Assembly: GCA_045403155.1 (NCBI GenBank)
Contig: JAXIPB010000330.1
Location: 1 to 16,929 of the forward strand
Reading direction: 5' to 3'
Origin: JAXIPB01 sp045403155
GTDB taxonomy: Bacteria; Actinomycetota; Actinomycetes; Mycobacteriales; Micromonosporaceae
DNA: 16,929 nt
A model generated the notes under the pieces. The model saw only the letters and a list, made by a program, of their open reading frames with translations, was not told where the DNA came from and made no database searches. Made by a program: the position numbers and the translations under genes. Of the stretch, positions 1 to 6,956 are shown in pieces (within the stretch, counting starts at the first letter, position 1; every line of letters begins with the position of its first letter).

Positions 1-278
1 CCCAGGATGCCGAACGCGGTGTAGAAGACACCGAAGGTCAGCGCGAGTCGGGAAGCTGTCTGGGCGTCGCGGCGCCGCGCGAGGATCAGCACGCCGGCGG
101 CACCCCATGCGATGTGCACCCAGGAGTGCCAGAAATCGATCCCAAAGGCACCGCGCAGCAGGAGTGGCGATGCCTTGGGCAGGCTCGGTGCCAGCCGAAA
201 CAGCAGCGAGCCCAGGCCCTGCAGCAACAGCCCGCCCATCAGGACGTAGAGGTATCCGCGCACAAGTCGCGCGTTCAC
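1..278 (-). CDS. Small multi-pass membrane protein, DUF4383-like (partial, 3' end outside window)
   Basis: This reading frame starts with GTG at 278 and stays open to the window edge, giving 92 codons. The GTG overlaps the TGA of the upstream membrane-protein gene (GTGA, 275-278), which is typical of translationally coupled genes. The protein begins VNARLVRGYLYVLMGG and shows a hydrophobic helix near residues 10-28, a central FGIDFWHSWVHIAWG stretch leading into a second helix, and a third hydrophobic segment (LALTFGVFYTAFGILG) at the edge. The spacing of helices and the HxxxG-type second helix resemble the four-helix DUF4383 family of actinobacterial membrane proteins, but this is a judgement by eye. 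No catalytic motif is visible and the function is unknown. It is probably the last or next-to-last gene of the desaturase operon. Confidence 0.7.
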   Translation of the reverse strand, partial: MNARLVRGYLYVLMGGLLLQGLGSLLFRLAPSLPKASPLLLRGAFGIDFWHSWVHIAWGAAGVLILARRRDAQTASRLALTFGVFYTAFGIL

Positions 279-1072
279 GACGCCACCGGTGCGATCGCGG
301 GTCGACGCAGGGCCGCAACGGTCGTGGCCAATGCGGCCGTCAGCGCGATGGCCGCCGCGATCCAGACCGCGTACCAGCTCCAGGTGGGCAGTCCCGCTTT
401 GAAACGCTCCGGGTACGCCGCCGAGACGGCCAGCACAATGAGCACGGTCGATAGGTTGGCCGTCAGATAGACCCAGGCCGCCGCCGGTCGTGGATCGCGT
501 GCGACCAGGGCGCCGCCGAGGGCGAAGGTCAGAAAGAAGACGCTGTAGACCTGAGCCAGGATTGGCGTCAGGCCCCACGGCCAAAGCCCGACGGCCCACA
601 ACGGTGCCACGAGCATGATCGCACCGGCCAGCGCGAGGACCGCCGCGTAGGCGATGATGATCGGCGCGGCCGGGCTGCGCCCTGCCGGCACTTGGTCGCG
701 ACCGCGCAGCCGCCAGAGCACCACCGCCATCAGGATCGAGTCGACCGTGTAGAAGGCCACCCACCGGTAGGGGAACGTGTCGGCGGTGAATTCGCCCAGG
801 TGCGGGATTGTCAGCACGAGCAGCCCGCCGGTGATGACGCCGACCAGGACCAGCGAGATACGCACCGCCGCGTATGTCGTGGCGATAATGGTGAGCAACG
901 ACGTGACCACGCCCATGCAGTACAGCGCGGCGACGAAGCGGGCATTGAGTGGGCTCGCCGGCCACGGCAAGGTTTCCGCGATGCGCTCTGGCCACACCAG
1001 CGCCTGCGCGAGCAGCAACGCCTGCCCGAGGACGAGCGCGAACAGCACCCGGAGCCAGCCGTTGTTGGACAT
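275..1072 (-). CDS. Multi-pass integral membrane protein of unknown function
   Basis: The product is 265 residues. I chose the ATG at 1072 because a GGAGGA ribosome-binding site lies at 1076-1081, three bases upstream, and the residues before it in the same frame look like low-complexity antisense sequence of the neighbouring gene. The chain is almost entirely hydrophobic, with about seven predicted membrane helices: near residues 8-27, 43-63, 68-87, 108-122, 138-160, 168-190 and 197-215, plus one near 235-258. A short charged loop (RLRGRDQVPAGR) breaks the middle. I see no transporter or enzyme signature. It starts 28 nt after the desaturase stop and overlaps the next gene by 4 nt, so co-transcription with a fatty acyl desaturase is likely. 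A role in membrane-lipid handling is only an inference from that position. Confidence 0.8.
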   Translation of the reverse strand: MSNNGWLRVLFALVLGQALLLAQALVWPERIAETLPWPASPLNARFVAALYCMGVVTSLLTIIATTYAAVRISLVLVGVITGGLLVLTIPHLGEFTADTFPYRWVAFYTVDSILMAVVLWRLRGRDQVPAGRSPAAPIIIAYAAVLALAGAIMLVAPLWAVGLWPWGLTPILAQVYSVFFLTFALGGALVARDPRPAAAWVYLTANLSTVLIVLAVSAAYPERFKAGLPTWSWYAVWIAAAIALTAALATTVAALRRPAIAPVAS

Positions 1073-1100
1073 CAATCCTCCGTACGATCGACCGTGCCGA

Positions 1101-1955
1101 TCATTGCGATGTGATTTGCCGCGCTTGCCGAAGCTGCGGAGTGACGCGGTGGACCTCGCGCGCCAGCCCAAGCCGCTCCAGCGCCCGGATGAGGTAGCCA
1201 GACACGTCAATCTGCCACCACTGCAGACCGTGGAACGCGGAGCGGGGGAACGCGTGGTGGTTGTTGTGCCAACCTTCGCCCAGCGCCAGCACACCGAGAA
1301 CCCACTCATTGCGGCTGCGATCCCCTGTGTGGTAGGTGGCCCGGCCGAAGGTGTGGCAGATGCTGTTCACGCTGAATCCGACGTGCAGCGTGAAGAACAG
1401 GCGCACTCCGACACCCCATAGGGCGCCGGTCCAGCCACCCAGCACGGTCGGGATGGCCACGCTCAGCAGCGTCCAGGCCCAATAGGTACGTCTGAAGAAG
1501 CGCACCATCGGGTCATCGACCGCGGCGCGGGCGTACACCTCGGGCTTGTCATCGAAACTCGGCGGGAAGACCCAGCCGATGTGGGCGTGGAAGAAGCCGT
1601 CCCGGGGTGAGTGCGGGTCGCCCTCGCGGTCGGATCGGGCGTGGTGCTCAAGATGGATGGCCGCCCAGCGGACCGGATCGCCCGTGCCTGCCATGCAGCC
1701 AAGGGCCAGCAGCACAAACCGCGCGACCGGCTGCGCCTCGAATGCCCGGTGGGCCAGCATCCGGTGAAAGCCGACCGTCAACCCGAGACTCGTCGGAAAG
1801 TACATAGCCGCAAAGATCGCCAAATCGGCCCAAGTAGTGAGTCGGTTCCACGTCAAAATCGCGGCAACGACGACCGCGGCCACGGGAATAGTCACCCCCA
1901 GCAGCGTGACCGCCCGATCAACGGCCAACGGCAGCCCAGCCTGCGTACGAGCCAT
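1101..1955 (-). CDS. Fatty acyl-CoA desaturase (membrane di-iron, delta-9 type)
   Basis: The 284-residue product carries the three histidine boxes of membrane fatty acid desaturases in order: HRMLAH at 64-69, HLEHH at 101-105 and HNNHH at 230-234. A further conserved NSICH lies near 197-201. Together these bind the di-iron centre that inserts a cis double bond into an acyl chain. Hydrophobic segments at about 16-35, 43-62 and 158-195 fit the usual four-helix topology with cytoplasmic histidines. I chose the ATG at 1955 because GGGAG sits six bases upstream. An in-frame ATG at 2036 would add 27 residues, but these do not look like a desaturase N-terminus and would run through an inverted repeat in the divergent promoter region. 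The gene is divergent from a cyclopropane-synthase-like gene, which fits a pathway in which the unsaturated acyl chain is then methylated. Confidence 0.93.
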   Translation of the reverse strand: MARTQAGLPLAVDRAVTLLGVTIPVAAVVVAAILTWNRLTTWADLAIFAAMYFPTSLGLTVGFHRMLAHRAFEAQPVARFVLLALGCMAGTGDPVRWAAIHLEHHARSDREGDPHSPRDGFFHAHIGWVFPPSFDDKPEVYARAAVDDPMVRFFRRTYWAWTLLSVAIPTVLGGWTGALWGVGVRLFFTLHVGFSVNSICHTFGRATYHTGDRSRNEWVLGVLALGEGWHNNHHAFPRSAFHGLQWWQIDVSGYLIRALERLGLAREVHRVTPQLRQARQITSQ

Positions 1956-2000
1956 CAGGCGCTCCCATCCCGAGCCCACCAAGCCCCGGGCTTGTGGACC

Positions 2001-2036
2001 ATGACACGCGAACATCAGAATGGCAGAGCGTGTCAT
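2001..2036. promoter_or_regulatory. Perfect 9-bp inverted repeat in the divergent spacer (candidate operator)
   Basis: ATGACACGC at 2001-2009 is matched exactly by its reverse complement GCGTGTCAT at 2028-2036, with an 18-nt spacer and the symmetry centre at 2018-2019. It lies between the start of the desaturase gene (1955) and that of the methyltransferase gene (2074), where a shared operator would sit. Half-site centres are 27 nt apart. The spacer contains CAGAAT (2016-2021), a weak -10-like hexamer 18 nt after TTGTGG (1992-1997). The symmetry is seen directly. Binding by a regulator is inferred. Confidence 0.45.
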
Positions 2037-2073
2037 CTGCGTACATTGGCGGAACGTTCAGGAGCGGGTGTCG

Positions 2074-3287
2074 ATGCGGAGCATATTTTCAGGCGGTAAG
2101 GAATCGGCTGCGCTGCCGCCGCGGGTGGCACGAAGGCTCGTCGCGGCCAAATTCCCGGTCAGTGTCCGGATGCCCGACGGCCGGACGGAGTCGTTCGGGA
2201 ACGAGCCGCGCCTCGATGTTGTCGTGAACAACGAGCGCGGCTTGCGGGCCATTGGGTCGCTCAATGAGCTGCGAATCGTGGATTCCTACCTGGACGGCGA
2301 TCTCGACCTGCTTGGCGACCTGGTCGCCGGCATGGACCTACGCGAGCTGCTCAACGATTCCCGCCTTTGGATCAAGGCGTGGACATTCATCCACCGGCGC
2401 TGCTCGGGCGGCGCCGACTCAACGCGGGTTGGGTGGCCAAGCACTACGACAGCGAGAACGTTCAGCTGCACGCGATCGATCGGGACTACCAGATCTACAC
2501 GCCGGGCCTGTATCTCAGCGACGACGACTCACTCGAGGAGGGCGCCGAGCGCAAGCTGGACTTCGCCTTCCACGCGCTCAACCTTCGGGTCGGTGACGCG
2601 GTGCTCGACGTCGGCTGCGGCTGGGGTGGGTTCGCGCGGTACTGCGCTCGCCGGGGCGTCAACGCCACCGGAATCAGCCTCTCCAATCATCAATTGGAGT
2701 ACGCCCGGCAAGCCCTGGCCTCGGAGAACCTCGCGGCGGACCTGCTCTACCAGGACTTCTTCAGCTTTGAGCCGGTCCGGCAATTCGACGCGATCAGTCT
2801 GATGGGGTCGGTCGAGGAATTGGCCGACTATCCCGCGGTGATGCGTCGGCTCAGCCGGTGGCTGCGTCCGGGGGGGCTGATCTATCTGGACTTCGCCGCG
2901 GTGGATCGGCCGTACGGAGTGGCGTCGTTCGTCACCAAGTACGTATGGCCGGGTGCGTTCCGGATGGTGCACCTACCGAGCTTCACCCGGGCAGTCACCG
3001 AGGCTGAGTTCGACATCGTCGATCTCCGGAACGATCGGCGTAACTATTACCTGTGGGCAAAGGGCGGGTATGAGCGTTGGATGCGCGACCGCGAGGAGAT
3101 CAATGCGGTGACCGACGAGCGAACGTGGCGGCTCATGCGGCTGCTCTTCGCTGGCACCGCGCACTTGATGAGCGGGCACTCAGTGTGGGCCACGGCCTAC
3201 CGCGTGGTCCTTGAGCGTCGCGCCGCGCCGGCCTTTGATGGGGCGTCGGCGAGGATCTTCGACCGCTCCCCCGTGGGCAGCCAGTAG
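2074..3287 (+). pseudogene. Cyclopropane-fatty-acid-synthase-like SAM methyltransferase, broken by a 1-nt frameshift
   Basis: Translation from ATG 2074 (AGGAG at 2060-2064, nine bases upstream) gives the typical N-terminal domain of the family, with PDGR, VDSYLDGDLDLLGDL and LRELLND, up to WTFIHR at about 2397. Homology then continues one frame back with ALLGRRRLNAGWVAKHYD to the stop at 3285-3287. This second frame carries the SAM-binding motif VLDVGCGWGGFARY and the family's LSNHQLEYA, VEELADYP, PGGLIYLDF and KGGYERW elements. One extra G in the GG at 2396-2397 would restore one 404-residue protein of normal family length. The deletion may be real or a sequencing error. The second frame has its own TTG at 2367 and holds the whole catalytic domain, but I see no ribosome-binding site for it. 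Family members transfer a methyl group from SAM to the double bond of membrane lipid acyl chains. Confidence 0.82.
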
Positions 3288-3306
3288 GAGAAGTCGTAAC
3301 AGTCTT

Positions 3307-3342
3307 GGTCGCGCCGGGCCAGGTCGCGCCGGGCCAGGTCGC
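3307..3342. repeat. 15-nt tandem repeat, 2.4 copies
   Basis: GGTCGCGCCGGGCCA occurs at 3307-3321 and 3322-3336, followed by GGTCGC at 3337-3342. It fills much of the 96-nt gap between the methyltransferase gene and lysX. It is too short to be a mobile element; slippage duplication is the simplest origin. It may space a lysX promoter, but no convincing -10/-35 pair is visible. Confidence 0.8.
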
Positions 3343-3383
3343 CGGCCTTACGATGCCGGACCTTGGGAGTGAGACAGTGAGGC

Positions 3384-6300
3384 ATGGTTAGCGATGCCCG
3401 GCCGCGACCTTCCGGAGACCTCGCGCGGCAAGACAGACTGCACAGAGCGCGGCCACGACGGGATCGGGCCGTGTCACGCGTCCCAATCGTCCTGTCCACG
3501 CTGTTCGCATCGATCGCCTGGTTGTGCGCCCTCCTTGCGCTCGTGCCGCTGCTCCGCAGCCGAAGCGAGCCGCTGCAGGTGGCCGCCGAATACCTGGCTA
3601 TCCCGCTGCGACCGAACCTCGCGTACGCGGCTTTCCTCGGGCTGATTGCGGCGTCGTTGCGGCGACGGACCCGAGTGTCGTGGTGGATAGTCGTCCTGTT
3701 CTATTTCGGACCATCGTTCATCGGGTCGCTGGTCGGAGGGTTCGCTGAGCCGCCTTTGTTCATAGGCGCCGGGATCCTGCTGGTTCTGCTTGGGTCCACC
3801 ATCGCGGCCCGACGAGAGTTCACGGCGCGCCTTGAGCCGGGCAACGGCTGGCGGGCGCTGGTGACTCTGGTGGCGGGTCTGGCCACCGCCTCAATCCTCG
3901 GCTTCCTGCTCGTCCTGGCGTTTTCGGGGACGCTGCGATCGACCGGCGACAAGCTCACCTGGGCGGTCAACCATGTCTTCGGCGGACTCGGCACCGCCAC
4001 CACCCTCGACATCGTGGGCCACCCTCCCGCGTTCGTGACATTCCTTTGTGGATTGTTCGGCGGCCTCGCCTTCGTGGCCGCCGCGTGGGTTCTCTTCCGG
4101 CCGACCCGCAGCCACGTCTACCTCAGCCCCGGTCAAGAGGACCGGATACGCGCACTGCTGGTGATCAGCGGTGAGCGGGATTCACTTGGCTACTTCGCAA
4201 CACGCCGCGACAAGGCGGCCATCTTCTCCTCGAGCGGCAAGGCCGCGGTGACCTATCGCGTGGTGTTCGGAACGAGCCTCGCCAGCGGCGATCCGATTGG
4301 TGACCCGGAGGCCTGGCCACAGGCCATCGATGCCTGGTTGGACGAGGCGCGTCGGTACGCGTGGACGCCAGGTGTGCTGGGCGCCAGCGAGGAGGGGGCG
4401 ATGGCGTTCCAGCGCGCCGGACTCGACGCGTTGCAGCTCGGCGATGAAGCCATCATCGATACCGCCGAGTTCGAGCTCGATGGCCGAGCTATGCGCGGCG
4501 TTCGGCAGGCGGTGCGGCGGATCGAGAAGTCCGGCTATCGCGCTCGTGTGCGCCGCCACGCCGATGTCACGACCGACGAGATTGCGGCTGTCGTGACCTG
4601 GGCGGAGGAGTGGCGCGCTACGGAGGATGAGCGCGGCTTCTCGATGGCGCTGGGCCGTCTCGGCGATCCGGCCGACGGCGAATGCGTGCTCGTTGAGGCG
4701 CTCGATGATCAAGGGCACTTGCGGGCAATCCTGTCGCTCGTGCCATGGGGCGCGCGCGGGTTGTCCCTCGATCTGATGCGCCGCGATCGCGCCTCGGACA
4801 ACGGCTTGGTCGAGTTCATGGTGGTCGAACTCGTCAACGCCGCCCGGCAGCTGGGCGTCGAGAGAATCTCACTGAACTTCGCGATGTTTCGCGGAGTGTT
4901 TGAGGAGGGCGGGCGCATAGGTGCTGGGCCCTTCATCCGGCTGGCGCGATCGGTGCTGTTGTTCCTCGGCCGGTGGTGGCAGCTCGAATCGCTCTACCGC
5001 GCCAATGCGAAGTACCGTCCTTCGTGGGAGCCTCGGCTGCTGTGCTTCATGAGTTCGCGAGATCTGGCTCGTATCAGTGTGGCGACCGGGATTGCGGAAG
5101 GGTTCGTCTCAGTTCCGTCCATTGGGGCGCTCCTACGCCGCGGGCGAGATCGCCGTTCGCTGCCGGCCGAAACTGCGTCCGCACAGTCAGCTGGCGACGG
5201 CACAGCACGCGGGACGGTGATTGCGCCAGCCGCCGAAGCCGGGCGTGACACGCCGTACCCCGAGCTCCCGGAGCAGGTGCGCGTGCGTCGGCTGAAGCTG
5301 GACCGTCTGCGCGGGCAAGGCGTCGACCCGTACCCAGTAGGATTTGCCCGGACTGCCTCGGCGGCGGATGTCCAAGCCGCCCATCCCAACCTTCCGCCAG
5401 ATGCGCGGACCGGCACCTCGGTCGCGGTCGCCGGCCGGATCGTGCTCAATCGCGCCTCCGGTAAGCTCTGCTTCGCCACGATTCAGGACGGCTCTGGGCG
5501 GATCCAGGTCATGCTCTCGGCCGACCGGGTCGGTGACGACCGGCTCGCCAGTTGGCTCCGCGACATCGACCTCGGCGACCACGTAGGTGTGCGGGGCGAG
5601 GTTGTGACGAGCCGGCGTGGGGAGTTGTCCGTCTTGGCGGAGGAGTGGACGCTGACGGCGAAATGCCTGCGTCCGTTGCCGGACAAGTACCGAGGACTGC
5701 AGGATCCGGAGGCGCGAGTGCGTCTGCGCCACGTTGACCTCATCACCAATCCCGCGGCGCGCGACATGCTTCGACTGCGTAGCGACGTGGTGGCCGCCGT
5801 GCGCGAGTTCCTCACAGGCCGGCGGTTCCTTGAGGTGGAGACCCCGATGCTGCAGCGAGTCCACGGTGGCGCCAACGCGCGGCCATTCATCACCCACATC
5901 AACGCCTACGATCTGCGGCTCTACCTCCGGATCGCGCCTGAGCTGTACCTCAAGCGACTGCTCGTTGGCGGCGAGGAGCGGATATTTGAGCTGAATCGCA
6001 ACTTCCGCAACGAGGGGGCCGACTCCAGCCACAATCCCGAGTTCACCATGCTCGAGGCGTACGAAGCGTACGGCGACTACAACACCATGCTCGTGCTCAT
6101 GCACGCGATGATCCGGCATGCCGCGACTGCGGCGTTCGGGTCGCCCATCGCGCGTCGTGCCCTCCCGGATGGGTCAACGATCGAAATTGATCTCGGTGGC
6201 GAATGGCCGGTGGTGACCGTCAATGACGCCATCTCCTCGGCGCTTGGCGAGACCGTAGACAACGACACGACCGTGCGGCGTTTGGGCCAACTGTGCCACG

Positions 6301-6758
6301 CCGCCGGGATCGGCTACGACCCGAAGTGGGGTCGCGGTGCGTTGGTGCTCGAGATGTACGAGCACCTGGCCGAGAGTCGGACCATCGAGCCAACGTTCTA
6401 CAAGGACTTCCCGACCGATGTCTCGCCCCTGACCCGGCGGCATCGAGTGGACCCGCGGATGGCCGAACGGTGGGATTTGGTCGCCTTCGGTGCCGAGATC
6501 GGTACCGCCTACTCGGAGCTCGTGGACCCGGTGGAGCAGCGGACGAGGCTAACCGAGCAGTCGCTGCTCGCCGCGAAGGGAAACGCCGAGGCGATGGAAC
6601 TCGACGAGGACTTCCTCGACGCGCTGGAGTTTGGGATGCCGCCCGCGGGCGGGCTCGGTATGGGTGTGGACCGACTCATCATGATGCTCACGGGGCGCAC
6701 GATCAGAGAGACGGTGCTGTTCCCGATCGTCAAGCCGGTGGGCGGGTCACGGGTGTAG
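3384..6758 (+). CDS. lysX: LysX: fused lysylphosphatidylglycerol synthase / lysine-tRNA ligase
   Basis: This 1124-residue protein has three parts. Residues 34-238 form about six membrane helices. Residues 244-575 are a DUF2156 (MprF-type) aminoacyl-transfer domain with DSLGYFATRRDK, SGDPIGD and ERGFSMALGRLGDP. Residues 622-1124 are a class II lysyl-tRNA synthetase, with an OB-fold near 675-760, motif 2 at 870-895 (NRNFRNEG followed by NPEFTMLEAYEAY) and motif 3 at 1089-1105 (GLGMGVDRLIMMLTG). Mycobacterial LysX has this fused architecture; it charges tRNA with lysine and transfers the lysine to phosphatidylglycerol, lowering negative surface charge and giving resistance to cationic peptides. 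The ATG at 3384 has only a poor ribosome-binding site, GGGAG, 14 nt upstream. GTG 3471 is an alternative that removes an Arg-rich leader. The gene lies directly after the lipid methyltransferase gene. Confidence 0.96.
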   Translation: MVSDARPRPSGDLARQDRLHRARPRRDRAVSRVPIVLSTLFASIAWLCALLALVPLLRSRSEPLQVAAEYLAIPLRPNLAYAAFLGLIAASLRRRTRVSWWIVVLFYFGPSFIGSLVGGFAEPPLFIGAGILLVLLGSTIAARREFTARLEPGNGWRALVTLVAGLATASILGFLLVLAFSGTLRSTGDKLTWAVNHVFGGLGTATTLDIVGHPPAFVTFLCGLFGGLAFVAAAWVLFRPTRSHVYLSPGQEDRIRALLVISGERDSLGYFATRRDKAAIFSSSGKAAVTYRVVFGTSLASGDPIGDPEAWPQAIDAWLDEARRYAWTPGVLGASEEGAMAFQRAGLDALQLGDEAIIDTAEFELDGRAMRGVRQAVRRIEKSGYRARVRRHADVTTDEIAAVVTWAEEWRATEDERGFSMALGRLGDPADGECVLVEALDDQGHLRAILSLVPWGARGLSLDLMRRDRASDNGLVEFMVVELVNAARQLGVERISLNFAMFRGVFEEGGRIGAGPFIRLARSVLLFLGRWWQLESLYRANAKYRPSWEPRLLCFMSSRDLARISVATGIAEGFVSVPSIGALLRRGRDRRSLPAETASAQSAGDGTARGTVIAPAAEAGRDTPYPELPEQVRVRRLKLDRLRGQGVDPYPVGFARTASAADVQAAHPNLPPDARTGTSVAVAGRIVLNRASGKLCFATIQDGSGRIQVMLSADRVGDDRLASWLRDIDLGDHVGVRGEVVTSRRGELSVLAEEWTLTAKCLRPLPDKYRGLQDPEARVRLRHVDLITNPAARDMLRLRSDVVAAVREFLTGRRFLEVETPMLQRVHGGANARPFITHINAYDLRLYLRIAPELYLKRLLVGGEERIFELNRNFRNEGADSSHNPEFTMLEAYEAYGDYNTMLVLMHAMIRHAATAAFGSPIARRALPDGSTIEIDLGGEWPVVTVNDAISSALGETVDNDTTVRRLGQLCHAAGIGYDPKWGRGALVLEMYEHLAESRTIEPTFYKDFPTDVSPLTRRHRVDPRMAERWDLVAFGAEIGTAYSELVDPVEQRTRLTEQSLLAAKGNAEAMELDEDFLDALEFGMPPAGGLGMGVDRLIMMLTGRTIRETVLFPIVKPVGGSRV

Positions 6759-6759
6759 C

Positions 6760-6785
6760 CCAGCACGCTAGGCCCAGCGTGCTGG
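6760..6785 (+). terminator. Hairpin downstream of lysX, 10-bp perfect stem
   Basis: CCAGCACGCT (6760-6769) pairs perfectly with AGCGTGCTGG (6776-6785) across a 6-nt loop, starting one base after the lysX stop codon. No U tract follows, which is common for actinobacterial terminators. The right arm is part of a 16-nt tandem duplication that continues to 6804. Confidence 0.6.
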
Positions 6786-6804
6786 TTGCCCAGCGTGCTG
6801 GTTG
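6773..6804. repeat. 16-nt tandem duplication overlapping the lysX terminator arm
   Basis: CCCAGCGTGCTGGTTG occurs at 6773-6788 and again, unchanged, at 6789-6804. Each copy contains the right arm of the lysX terminator stem and is itself a small palindrome (CCAGC-GT-GCTGG). The left arm at 6760-6769 could therefore pair with either copy. Confidence 0.8.
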
Positions 6805-6842
6805 CTGGGTCGCGGGCCTGTGGAGTGGTGGCCACGAATGCC

Positions 6843-6886
6843 GGGACACCCGAGGGAAGGTCGCGGGAAGGCCGGCCACCTAGCGT
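6843..6886 (+). promoter_or_regulatory. Candidate SARP operator and promoter of the OsmC-flavoprotein-SARP operon
   Basis: Three direct repeats lie at an exact 11-nt period: GGGACAC (6843-6849), GGGAAGG (6854-6860) and GGGAAGG (6865-6871). Nine bases after the last one is TAGCGT (6881-6886), which fits the TAnnnT pattern of actinobacterial -10 elements. This would put transcription start near 6893, about 64 nt before the OsmC start. No good -35 hexamer is present. SARP regulators are known to bind heptameric direct repeats at 11-bp spacing just upstream of the -10, in place of a -35. The last gene of this operon encodes a SARP, so autoregulation is the natural inference. A near-identical copy lies at 13473-13516 on the minus strand. 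Confidence 0.65.
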
Positions 6887-6956
6887 TCGCCGCGTTGCCA
6901 CATCGGTTGACGTCGAGGCATCTGCCCGGCCCGGTACCGCAACGTGAGGACCGATC

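Noticed and set aside
1956..2036. Upstream ATG at 2036 for the desaturase, adding 27 residues
   Set aside because: It has no good ribosome-binding site, would start within the inverted repeat, and the added residues do not resemble desaturase N-termini.
2367..2410. Programmed -1 frameshifting in the methyltransferase gene
   Set aside because: There is no X-XXY-YYZ slippery heptamer and no clear downstream pseudoknot. A missing G in a short G run is simpler. It is kept as a minor alternative in the finding.
5187..6119. 310-codon minus-strand frame inside lysX
   Set aside because: Antisense to the conserved lysyl-tRNA synthetase motifs. It is His/Val/Glu-rich without recognisable family features.
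6907..6940. TTGACG at 6907 as the -35 of the OsmC promoter
   Set aside because: No -10-like hexamer is found 16-19 nt downstream, and the start would leave little leader. The TAGCGT with upstream repeats is better supported.
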